Below are positions 48,286 to 56,835 of a DNA stretch of 64,000 bases, in pieces; positions within the stretch are counted from its first letter, which is position 1; the number at the start of each line of letters is the position of its first letter. The position numbers were made by a program, and so were the translations under genes. The DNA comes from Caulobacteraceae bacterium (lineage in GTDB: Bacteria > Pseudomonadota > Alphaproteobacteria > Caulobacterales > Aquidulcibacteraceae). The stretch lies in contig JADJCG010000002.1 of the NCBI GenBank assembly GCA_016703335.1, positions 255,020 to 319,019 on the forward strand, given 5' to 3'. The notes beneath the pieces are model-generated. The model did not search any database and was not told where the DNA came from. It saw only the letters and a program-made list of their open reading frames with translations.

Positions 48286-48634
48286 CGAACGCCTCCCGGA
48301 GTTCCAGAAGCCGAGCAACCAGCCGGTCGAGTTCACTCACATGGAAGGTCTCGACCAGACCAACGGTTTCTGATCCCTCTCGCTCGCCATAGACCAGTCC
48401 GGCCCAGACGAAGTCGCCCTCAGCCAGCATTGTTGCGAGAGCGGTGTGATCTGCCGTGGCCGCGTGATCAACGCAGCGGATGACGGCAACGCGCCCTGTG
48501 TGGAGCGCCACGGCCACATCGGTGGCGCGGGCCGTGCCCAGCACTCGGGCGAGCGACCGAAAACCGCTGCTGCGCAGCCCTTTGTCCAGCGCCTCGACGC
48601 ACGTCGGGACCAAATCCGATGCCATGTGGCCCAT
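48272..48634 (-). CDS. Hypothetical protein, 120 aa
   Basis: An alpha/beta-looking protein: VAVALHTGRVAVIRCVDHAA and FVWAGLVYGEREGSETVG form a probable sheet, and SELDRLVARLLELREAFG a C-terminal helix. It overlaps the sigma gene start by 14 bases and heads the sigma-fecR operon. ATG 48634 or 48625 could start it. No known family. Confidence 0.65.
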   Translation of the reverse strand: MGHMASDLVPTCVEALDKGLRSSGFRSLARVLGTARATDVAVALHTGRVAVIRCVDHAATADHTALATMLAEGDFVWAGLVYGEREGSETVGLVETFHVSELDRLVARLLELREAFGEAG

Positions 48635-48721
48635 GGCTCGGAGTCTAGTTGATCCCTCTTCGGGATCAACCTGAAACCTGCTTACCCGGGATGCCCACCG
48701 CGAAAGCTGCGGGAGGGCCGG

Positions 48722-48982
48722 GTGGCGTCAACTTTGCGAGATCCGCGCTACCGAGCAATCGTTGCTCGGCTTATCGCTTTGCGCAAAGACGCTGGGCTGA
48801 ATCAACGCGAGTTGGCCACGTTACTTGAGAAGCCGCAATCCTATGTGGCCAAGGTCGAGTTGCACGAACGGCGGCTAGACATCGTTCAGTTTGTTGAATG
48901 GCTGCGCGCCCTCGAAATCGATGAACGAAAATTCTTCGCCGATGTCTTGAAGGACATCCCCGTACAAAAACGGAAGCGGTGA
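48722..48982 (+). CDS. XRE-family HTH regulator, 86 aa
   Basis: A single helix-turn-helix domain: LIALRKDAGLNQRELATLLE and KPQSYVAKVELHERRLDIVQ are the classic XRE helices. The start is GTG 48722. Divergent from the sigma operon. Such stand-alone XRE proteins often control adjacent accessory or defence genes. Confidence 0.88.
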   Translation: MASTLRDPRYRAIVARLIALRKDAGLNQRELATLLEKPQSYVAKVELHERRLDIVQFVEWLRALEIDERKFFADVLKDIPVQKRKR

Positions 48983-49152
48983 ACAGCGCTCCGGGGCATT
49001 TTCCGAAGTAAAAGACCGGTGCTGCATCGGCCAAAGCGGACGCAAGGAAGACCCGCCGGGCGCCCTTGTAAAGGCGTGGCGGTGTTTTCGATTTAGCCAG
49101 ACCTGCGATCCGAGTCGCTGCTATAATCGGGCGGTGTTGATGGGAGCGCACT

Positions 49153-49764
49153 TTGGCCTTCTTTTCGAACGAAACCGACATTGAGGCACCGTGGCCCTCA
49201 CTCACCGAACCGGTGCTAGTGCTGGGTGAAAAGTGGTCGTCCGCGCACTTTGACGCCTTGTGCGTCGAGGACCGTTCGGCGGTGGCCGACGGTTTCTGGG
49301 AGATCGCCGATCTCGTCGCGAGTGAGTGGCTCGCTGATAAGACGCGTCGGCCATACTCTCGGATCGCGGCGGCCAAGAGTTTGCCGTTGCTGTTCCTCTA
49401 TCGTCATGCGCTTGAGGCCACCATGAAAGCGATGCTGGCCGATTATTCCGAGGAGGGCGAGGTTCAGATTGCTGCCTACGGACATAATCTGCCGCGTTTG
49501 TGGGCCAGGTGCCGCGCGTTGTTATGGCCGCACGACGATGCTCCCGGCGACGACTTGGTCGCGGCAGAGCGAGCAATTTGGGCTTTCCACGATGTCGATC
49601 CGCACAACGACGCTTTCCGCTATTCGCACGATCGCAAAGGGAGGCTGATCGAGCGTCGCCGCGAGAGCATTGACGTGAGCGCGCTGCGGCAGGCAATGCA
49701 GGGCGTCGCGAACTTCTTTGACTGCGCTGACAGCGAGCTACACCTGCAACGACACGGTTACTGA
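49153..49764 (+). CDS. Hypothetical protein, 203 aa
   Basis: A mostly helical soluble protein. The segment SLPLLFLYRHALEATMKAML followed by YGHNLPRLWARCRALLWP is reminiscent of HEPN-like proteins but lacks a clear RxxxxH; the resemblance is not strong enough to name it. The start is TTG 49153. It is convergent with the large nuclease gene, 16 bases apart. Confidence 0.6.
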   Translation: MAFFSNETDIEAPWPSLTEPVLVLGEKWSSAHFDALCVEDRSAVADGFWEIADLVASEWLADKTRRPYSRIAAAKSLPLLFLYRHALEATMKAMLADYSEEGEVQIAAYGHNLPRLWARCRALLWPHDDAPGDDLVAAERAIWAFHDVDPHNDAFRYSHDRKGRLIERRRESIDVSALRQAMQGVANFFDCADSELHLQRHGY

Positions 49765-49780
49765 CGTTCGCGCCGGTGCC

Positions 49781-52700
49781 CTAAGGTTCGCTAGTGTCCT
49801 GTTCGATGGCGGTTGCGAGTGCGCCGACCAGATAGCAACGTGAATCCGGGTCAGAAGGCGGCGCAAACATCATCGGCTGCGGCGCAGAGAAGACGACCGC
49901 GCCGCGCATGTGCGCATCCTCTGGGAGTCCCACGCCCGCAAAGTGGTGCCGGTGTGCTGGCGCATGAATGCGACCCGGTTCAAATGCCTTTGAAGCTTTG
50001 TCACCTTGCCGGGTGCGCGTTCGCCTGGCGAGAAGTCGCGAATCCGGTCGGCGACCTCAGCAACAGTCCGGGAAAGACTCAGGTCCTTTGCTTCAACCAA
50101 CCAGAGAATTTTTCCGCCGGGGCGCCAAGCCACCACGTCTATGTCCCCGAGCGATGGAATGTTCTTGGTCTTAGCCAACGCTCCCGGGCGAATATTGGCG
50201 CGCGCTTTGAGTCCGCGCTGTTCGAGATAACTCGCCACTTCGATATTGAACGCATCACCCAGTTTATGGCCGGCGCGCCCCACCCACGAACGCATTTCCG
50301 CCGATGACCAATAGTCCTGAGATAAGCGGCCTTCCCACGCGGCGTCAATTTGGTATCGGATCGCCTCTTCAATGAGGATAGGCGCGCACACGACTTCGGC
50401 GCTTTCATCGCGCTCCAACTCAACGATTGGACGCGCGGCGAGTGCGAGCCTCCGGCCGAAACGCCAAGGCTCGATGTCGCTTTGCCTTAGGCCCTTTGGC
50501 GCTTTCTCCCACCTGGGCCGTACGCGCAGCAGCAGGCGCTCGAGAACACGTTGCGCGGCCTCTCTCGGTACGCTCGCGTCACGCACGATGAGGCTCTCGA
50601 CGATCGAACGAGGCAGCGTAATTGAGACGCTGCCGGCCTCGAGGCAAGCCCTGGTGAGTGTTTGCGGGATCTCAATGGCGCTTCGATGCTGACGCCGAAC
50701 TCGGCTTCGACCGCGCGCTTGAAGAGCGGATCGACATCCGGCGCTTCGGCAGGCACGTCAGGACGCCGGGCAATCTGAAAATCGACGTGCGCGTCGCTCA
50801 TCATCTTGCTCATCGGTGTCTGGATGACGTCGCTAAATTCACGCCGTGTCAGCACGTCGCCGCCAGGGCTGAAGGTGATGGACGGCGGCGTCAGGCCAGC
50901 TTCGATCTCATTGGCGGTCTCGGCGAGATGGACCAGCGTCGAGGCAGCGGTCATGAGTTCGATCATGTCCGCAGCGCCCGGTACCAGGCGACCCTTCGGC
51001 CGCGTTTGCGCCGCGGCCATTTCCGCAACAATGCGGGAGCTCATGCGTACGGCATTGATCCGTAAGGTCTGCTCGTACGCCACGCGTCGAACATCTGGCG
51101 TGTCGCCATGGAGCCCGAGCTGCGCGCGGTAGGAACGCCGCCAGGCTTCCTCCTCATATGTAGCAGATTGGCCGGCTTCGAGCGCGGCGCGGATGATGTC
51201 CTCGCGTCTGTAGGTGCGCACAATCTTGTTGAGCGCCGTTCCCATATTCGAAACCATGGTGTGTAGAGCTTGCACGCAAGCCTCTACGCCCTGGATGCGC
51301 TGACCCGGCATCGGTCCGCCCAGTAGCGTATCAAGATTGGTCTTGGCGAGAGATTCGGCCGAGGAGCTGATTGGGTCGAAGCGGCGCGAGCGCGAGCCGA
51401 TGATGTCGCGCGCCGTTACGGCCGCAACGGCGCGGAGATGACGAGCATCAGGGCCGCCGACGGTGCGGTTGGCGATTTCAAAGGAATCGATATCGGCCCC
51501 GGTAAGTGAAGCCATACCGTCCGCGAGCGCGCCGACGAGGGCGCGTTCTGCCACGTTGTCTTCGCATCTCAAGAATGCGTTCCATTCGGGACCGCAGGTC
51601 AGGACGATGCAATTGATGCTGCAATCGACGAACGGTTCGAGCAAGTCCGGAGTGCAATCGCTCCTCCGGCGGTTCGCCCCAATCGCCCTCGGATTCGATG
51701 ATGTGAAGCCGGACTGAAAACGGTGAGGCGGGTAGGGCGGCGTGGCGATCGTCTTCCAGCACCCGGATAAGGCGTGCAGCCCAATCCATCACCGCGCTCC
51801 AGACCTGATAGCTCCAACCCAAAGAGCTGCGGCTGCGTTCGGCGTCGACCAGAATCCAGCAGGGCGCCCCGGCGTCCACCGCTCCCATGAAGCGGGTTGA
51901 TCGGATCGCGCCGATCGACACGTATTGGCGATCGCTTGCAGCATTCGGGAAATAGGTGTCGGCCTGTTTTCGCAGCACACGGTCAAACCCGCCCACGGGC
52001 ATTGGCAGGCTCCGTGATCCGAGACGCTCTTGCGCCGCGACACGGGCGGCCGCCACTTCACCTGGAGAGAGCATGATGGGATCGCCGGGTCGCAGGCGTA
52101 TTGCGTGCTCCGGGATGAGCTGATGCCTGTTCTCAATCCACCAGCTGAAGAGGTTCAGGACGCCGTTAACGTAGCCTAGCCGAAACCCGCGACCCGCCAT
52201 CACGCGTTCGAGCGTCAGAAGCCGCCAGAGATCGACGATGTTGCCGGACTTGTTGGCGCCAATAGTTGCAAAGTCAGCGCAATCGGCGCCGCAAAGATCC
52301 CATCCGCGCGGCAGACGGCCAGGTCCAGGCATGCTCATTGCGCGGCCCCAGCCACAGCCCATAACCAGAGTCAGACCCTGGCGATAATCGCCTTCCTTCT
52401 TGGCGTTGGCGTGCGCAATCCGGATCGCGTGACGAAGCATGCGCGACAGCGCGCGTGCGCCCTTCGTGGGCTTTAGAATGTCGCCCGGCGCGAACCCGTC
52501 CGCTACCGCGAATATGTGCACCCACCGGCCCGGTTCGATCTGGATCACTGCGGTTCGAATGGCGAACTCGCCAACTTGCTGCGCCGGCGCGTCGATCGGC
52601 ATACGCATCAATCTTGTCTCGTCGACGCGTTCGAGTGCTTCGCGTAGCAATGCTCGCTGAAAATATTTTGCGCCCGCGTCGCGAGCAAATTGCGCGAGGC

Positions 52701-53504
52701 GGAGGCGAATAGCCGTCGCAAGTGCACCGGGCGAGACAATGATTAACGCACCGTCATCGCCTAAGAGTAACGGCTTACGGTCGAACACCGTACCACCTGG
52801 ACGTCGGCGCAACGCACCGACATGCTCGCGCGGCTTCGCGGTGAAGGGCGCGAGGTCCTCGATGCTCATGCCCATCGCTGCCAAGCGCCTCCGGTCGAAC
52901 GTCACGATGGCGCGGAGACGACGTTGCTCGCGCTCCGATGGGACCCGAACCGTTCCGCCGTAATCGCCGTCGCCCACCTCACCTGGAGCAACACCAGCGG
53001 TGCGGGGCGATGGCGTCCATAACTGCAACAAACGATAGACGTCGCGCGCTGCCTCTTCGCGGCCCAAGCCGTCCGGCGCCGCCTCACTCGCTGACAAAAG
53101 GGTCTCTCGATGTGGAAGGCCGCATGATCCCAGGCGCCGCCAATAAGAACGAACTCGCCGTTCTCAGTGACCACGCGTGCGGCGAAGGGATCCTCAGGCG
53201 GGTCTTCAAGTCTTGAGACACGACTTTCATGTGCGAAATGATTGAGTGTTCGATCTAGTTCACTGTGTGTCGGCAAATCGGAACGGCGCCCGATCGCCTC
53301 GATCGCGCGAGAGTACATCTCGATGCGCTCGACATTGGCCTGCCAACGGGGATCGCTCATCATGCCGCTTAGCAACGCCACGGTGTCGACTGGAAGCGCT
53401 TGGAGCCGCTCGCGCAGTTCGGGTGAAAACTCAAACATCTGCGCCGGCGTCTGCGGGAGCCTGAACAAACCTTCCAACAAGGCGGCGACCGCGGTCTCTG
53501 TCAT
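49781..53504 (-). CDS. Very large protein with C-terminal PD-(D/E)XK-like nuclease domain, about 1240 aa, several frameshifts
   Basis: Four frames join in order. They are TETAVAALLEGLFRLPQTPA (start), then FDRRRLAAMGMSIEDLAPFT to PFSVRLHIIESEGDWGEPPE, then MLEPFVDCSINCIVLTCGPE to RAVEAEFGVSI, and then IEIPQTLTRACLEAGSVSIT. The last part holds SLGDIDVVAWRPGGKILWLV followed by EAKD, the D...ExK core of a restriction-type nuclease, and ends LATAIEQDTSEP at 49781 after one more shift near 49935. Breaks are near 53095, 51650, 50680 and 49935. The N-terminal two thirds have no motif I know. The gene start overlaps the upstream stop by 4 bases (ATGA). Confidence 0.7.
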
Positions 53505-54040
53505 CGTGTTGCGCCGGCAGTGAGTTCACGGATGCTCTGATCGGCGGGGGAGACGACGAGCGCACGCGCAAATGCCGTGACGGGCAGCGCGCCGATATGG
53601 GCCGCTTCGATGACGGGCATAATCGTGTGTCCGTAGGCCTTCTCGTCGCGCCAGCGCTGGATCAATTGCGGCCCCGGGATGAAGTCCGCCAGATGGGACG
53701 TATCGACCTCAATCCAGATCGTTGCTGACCAAGCCTTGATACAAGGGACGAACGTGCGCCAGTCGCTGAGAGGATAGTCACGTTCATACGTATCGGGTTC
53801 GAAAGGCTCGAACTGGAAGAGGCTGACTCCCCCCAGATGGCGCGCAAAGGGATAGTGCTTCGGCCCCGCGCCCGTCTTCCAACGGTCCGCATCATCGATG
53901 GACGGTTCTGGCAGAATCGCGCCGCTTAGGAGGATGTCGGCGTAACGATCGTGATGCGTGCAGTGCCATACGACCTTCGAAACGATCGAAAGCACGCGAG
54001 GGCGAAGCGCGGCAATTGCGTCGATGAGATCCTCTTGCAC
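53501..54040 (-). CDS. Putative ADP-ribosyltransferase-like protein, ~179 aa
   Basis: The order VVWHCTHHDRYADILLSGAI, GVSLFQFEPFEPDTYERDYP, WSATIWIEVDTSHL and IEAAHIGALPVTAF recalls the 'H-x-T ... IL..G.L ... (S)-LF ... E' pattern of ART-fold toxins such as DarT-like proteins. No residue is certain, so this is a hypothesis from pattern only. GTG 54040 is chosen because the upstream zinc-ribbon gene ends at 54088; the frame is open to 54157. Operonic with the large nuclease gene. Confidence 0.5.
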   Translation of the reverse strand: MQEDLIDAIAALRPRVLSIVSKVVWHCTHHDRYADILLSGAILPEPSIDDADRWKTGAGPKHYPFARHLGGVSLFQFEPFEPDTYERDYPLSDWRTFVPCIKAWSATIWIEVDTSHLADFIPGPQLIQRWRDEKAYGHTIMPVIEAAHIGALPVTAFARALVVSPADQSIRELTAGATR

Positions 54041-54087
54041 AACACGCGAATGGTACAGCGAATCGGTTGCTGCCGCCGATTGAGATT

Positions 54088-54285
54088 TCAGCGCCTGCGC
54101 GGCTTTGCGCGCTTGCCCGTTCGCAGATCGATACCGAAATAAACGCCCGAATCGCACCCGTTTCGAAATTCGTCAGCGCTCAGCACTTGGCCGTGTTGAC
54201 CGCCGCAAAGCGCACACTTTGGTTCCGCGGTCCCATTGAAGGGCGCGAGCTTTCGACAATCGAAGCATTCGTAGAAGCTAGCCAT
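54088..54285 (-). CDS. Zinc-ribbon microprotein, 65 aa
   Basis: Begins MASFYECFDCRKLAPFN and continues KCALCGGQHGQVLSADEFR: two CxxC knuckles that would bind one zinc. It ends in a basic tail (KRAKPRRR). It is the first gene of the minus-strand run with the ART-like and nuclease genes and could be a nucleic-acid or protein adaptor for them. Confidence 0.6.
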   Translation of the reverse strand: MASFYECFDCRKLAPFNGTAEPKCALCGGQHGQVLSADEFRNGCDSGVYFGIDLRTGKRAKPRRR

Positions 54286-54407
54286 CTACCCGTCCTCGAT
54301 GGATTCTTTGCTCCTTGCGACCTCGCAGCGGAATGGCGCGCCGCCTCCGGCTGGCGCCAAAGGTTGCCAAGCACCCATGTCCTGCTTGGCTGAAGAGGGA
54401 CTTCGCG

Positions 54408-55140
54408 ATGCCGATTTCGATCCCTGATATTGATCCCCGCCGCGAAGTGGCGCGCCGAGTCTTTGATGCGTTCGTTTCACAAGTGCCGATTTTTGGCGGC
54501 CCCGCGGTGGCGGTTTGGAGCGTCACGCATCCATCTGAAGCCGAGCAGAAGTGGCAAGCTTGGGCCGGCGATGTCGCCAACGCGATCAACAAGATGGAGG
54601 AGGTTGTCTCCGCGCTGGTGCCCACCGTGCGGCTCTCGGAGGAGCGGCCGCGCTCGGCTTTTGGCTCAGCCAGAATTCAGCGCAGGGCCGTCCCGAACCA
54701 ATTGGGTTTGATCGTCTGGTCGAGGCGTTTCCAGGCGCAACAAACGCGAGTTGCAGGACGCGTGTGGCGAACTGGAGATGCGGGGATTGGCGAAGACGTC
54801 GGCAGCAATTGGCCATCCCGTTCGCATCATATCGCCCCACGTTGAACTCTTCGTTGTGTTCGATCCCTCGACGATTGGATCAGATCCCCGCCGGGATGCC
54901 GCGGAATTGGCGCGCCGCATCATCACACCAGAGTCTCCGCCGGCGGCGCATCAACTGCTGCAGGACCTGAAGTGGGATGTGCGTCGATTCAACCCCGCCA
55001 TGCTGCTGGTTGCGGGTTACGTCGCACCGGGTCGGAAGAGTGGCGAGATACATCCCGAATTCGCGGTTCGGTATGTGATGCCCGATCCGGCTGAGCGGGC
55101 GGCGCTCAAGCTGTTCGCGGATTCCGTGCTAGGTGAATGA
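54408..55140 (+). CDS. Hypothetical protein, ~243 aa, two frameshifts
   Basis: Parts in three frames read MPISIPDIDPRREVARRVFD, AFWLSQNSAQGRPEPIGFDR and GLAKTSAAIGHPVRIISPHV, then VELFVVFDPSTIGSDPRRDA through ALKLFADSVLGE. Breaks lie near 54665 and 54745. The whole is soluble alpha/beta with no motif recognised. Divergent from the zinc-ribbon gene, so both promoters should lie in 54286-54407. Confidence 0.55.
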
Positions 55141-55230
55141 AACTGAACGGGTTTGCGATTGGAGCGAACGACGTCTGGCCGTCGCGACCCCTCGGATTTC
55201 AGGATTTGATGGGCAATCGTCGAGGCTGCA

Positions 55231-55896
55231 ATGCGCAAAGCGAAGGTGGGTGATTTCGAAGTCGTGCTCGTGTCGCCGAGCGATGACGTTTCGAAAGGAA
55301 GCGCTCCGATTCCGCCAGATCAGAAGGTGTTTAGTCACGACTACAATCTGTCATTGGAGTTCTTTGCGCAAAGCTTATTCGGCGAGAAGTATCACAAGAG
55401 TGTCGACAGGCACGACATGGGGTTCTGGAAGAAGTTCTATGTAGCGACGTTCGAGGTGCTGCAGGCTTCCGTCTTTAGCTCGATTGGATCCGTCGATCGG
55501 GCGCATCGACGAGATATCGAGGAGCACATCGAGAGGTCGCTCAAGTGGATACGAGAAGCCGAGACCAAAGACAAAATCCACGGTGCCTTGGTCGTATCTC
55601 TATTCAAGCTCACGTTTCTTTTGCTCGGACGGCTTCCGTACGCAGAGAAGGGCAAACGGCGAGACCTCGCAACTTTTCGCACGCTGACGTACAGCCAGAC
55701 TGACGAGCAGCTCAGTTGGCTGCTCCAAGGGTTCGTGCAAAGAAATGCCGTCGAACACGGCTTTCAGGACGTCTTCGACGCGGACTACGCTTTCCTCCTC
55801 TGGACAAAGGAGAACAAACGACAGCGTTCGGATCGAACAGCGTATGTTGAATGGGTACGGACGCAGTTTCCGGAGACTTACGCACTGTTTCGCTGA
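55231..55896 (+). CDS. Hypothetical protein, 221 aa
   Basis: A helical soluble protein (EFFAQSLFGEKYHKSVDRHD, RDIEEHIERSLKWIREAETK, LVVSLFKLTFLLLGRLPYAE). No catalytic motif. Base use is slightly lower in GC than its neighbours, compatible with accessory origin. It follows the previous gene by 90 bases on the same strand. Confidence 0.6.
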   Translation: MRKAKVGDFEVVLVSPSDDVSKGSAPIPPDQKVFSHDYNLSLEFFAQSLFGEKYHKSVDRHDMGFWKKFYVATFEVLQASVFSSIGSVDRAHRRDIEEHIERSLKWIREAETKDKIHGALVVSLFKLTFLLLGRLPYAEKGKRRDLATFRTLTYSQTDEQLSWLLQGFVQRNAVEHGFQDVFDADYAFLLWTKENKRQRSDRTAYVEWVRTQFPETYALFR

Positions 55897-56008
55897 GAGC
55901 GCTGCAGCCGTCGCTCGCGTTGACGTCCGCTTTTCGAACGATGAGGGTGATCAGCCGCTTGTGGGAATGATTGAGACCCAGAACGGCGGCCAACGTCTCG
56001 GCTCCAGA

Positions 56009-56212
56009 TCATCCACGCTTGTCGAACCCGCGTCCTTTCAAGCGTGATCCAAACTTCTTCCGCCTTTCATGCTGGCTTATGGTCTTACCATTGAGCCGCT
56101 TCACCTTCGCGATCGCTTTGACGTCCCGAAGCGTCTTCACCTTGTGGCAGGGCACGCACATAAGCTGATCGGGCTTGCCGGGCTTCAGCGCGTTGTGTGA
56201 GATAGAGCCGGT
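56009..56212 (-). pseudogene. HNH endonuclease C-terminal remnant
   Basis: On the minus strand the frame ending at 56009 reads ISHNALKPGKPDQLMCVPCH, then KVKTLRDVKAIAKVKRLNGK. This matches the 'NLQ.LCVPCHK.KT..D..AIAKAKR' tail of phage-type HNH endonucleases. The N-terminal half, including the first H and N of the motif, is not visible, so this is a decayed or broken gene. The ~110 bases between it and the preceding plus-strand gene hold nothing I recognise. Confidence 0.6.
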
Positions 56213-56527
56213 TCACGGCGCGGCTCCATCGGAAGGAGAAGGGAGCCGCTCGATCAAGTGCGCGACGAAACCGACGCTATGAAACGCCAGTTCGCCGACT
56301 TGGCGCCGCCGCTGTTCGATCTCGCCTTCTACGCGGACGACATCACCTTCGCGCAAATGCTGCAGGATCCTCGCTCTAAGCGCTGGTTCGCGCGCGACGC
56401 ACAAGACCCAGGCCACGCGTGGCGCTTCATTGTCACGGGTTAGAACGGAAGAAATCGCAAGCGTCAGTTCGTCGGGCGCAGTTGTCAGCACGCAACCGAT
56501 CGTGCCGGTAACGGAAAACGAGAGCAT
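56213..56527 (-). CDS. Small OB-fold (SSB-like) protein, 104 aa
   Basis: The order MLSFSVTGTIGCVLTTAPDE, ELTLAISSVL, PRVAWVLCVA and LREGDVVRVEGEIEQRRRQV follows the strands of a compact SSB-like OB fold. It would bind single-stranded DNA. ATG 56527 is chosen; upstream frame is Arg-rich without domain character. It probably belongs with the HNH remnant. Confidence 0.6.
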   Translation of the reverse strand: MLSFSVTGTIGCVLTTAPDELTLAISSVLTRDNEAPRVAWVLCVAREPALRARILQHLREGDVVRVEGEIEQRRRQVGELAFHSVGFVAHLIERLPSPSDGAAP

Positions 56528-56835
56528 CGGAACGAGCCCAGCCGGGATGCGCCGGCGGCGCGCCGCGAGCTGTCCCCGCGACGCTTGCCCCGAGCGCACG
56601 CGGGAAGAGGGCGGGCGCAAGGGCGCGCATTAAGCGCCCGAAGGCTTGGCCCTTGCGCGCGCACGACCGCGTGCGACTAGTTCGGCGTCGCGGGGTTGCG
56701 CCGCGCACGTCAACGCTTCGTTGCTGATTGTCGTCGTTCGAATTGAGTCAGCTCGTGCCTTACCGCGCAGAGCGGGGAGGGGTAAAATCAGCGATTCGGT
56801 GTGATTTGTGCGCCGCCAGTCAACAGGCAAACGAC

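Larger units (their letters stand above)
34695..48634. other. Quorum-linked lasso peptide gene cluster with sensing and degradation arm
   Basis: Forward arm: luxR, luxI, phyH-like, gntR-like, two precursors, B and C. Reverse arm: isopeptidase, TonB transducer, then FecR, ECF sigma and a small gene. The isopeptidase/TonB/FecR/sigma set next to lasso genes is known in Caulobacterales and sphingomonads (the astexin-type layout). The AHL pair joined directly to it is the unusual part. Boundaries are where function appears to change, not proven transcript ends. Confidence 0.8.

Noticed and set aside
53501..54157. ART-like gene starting at 54157
   Set aside because: That start would overlap most of the zinc-ribbon gene's end with Arg/Ala-rich sequence lacking domain character; GTG 54040 gives a cleaner start, although I cannot exclude the longer form.
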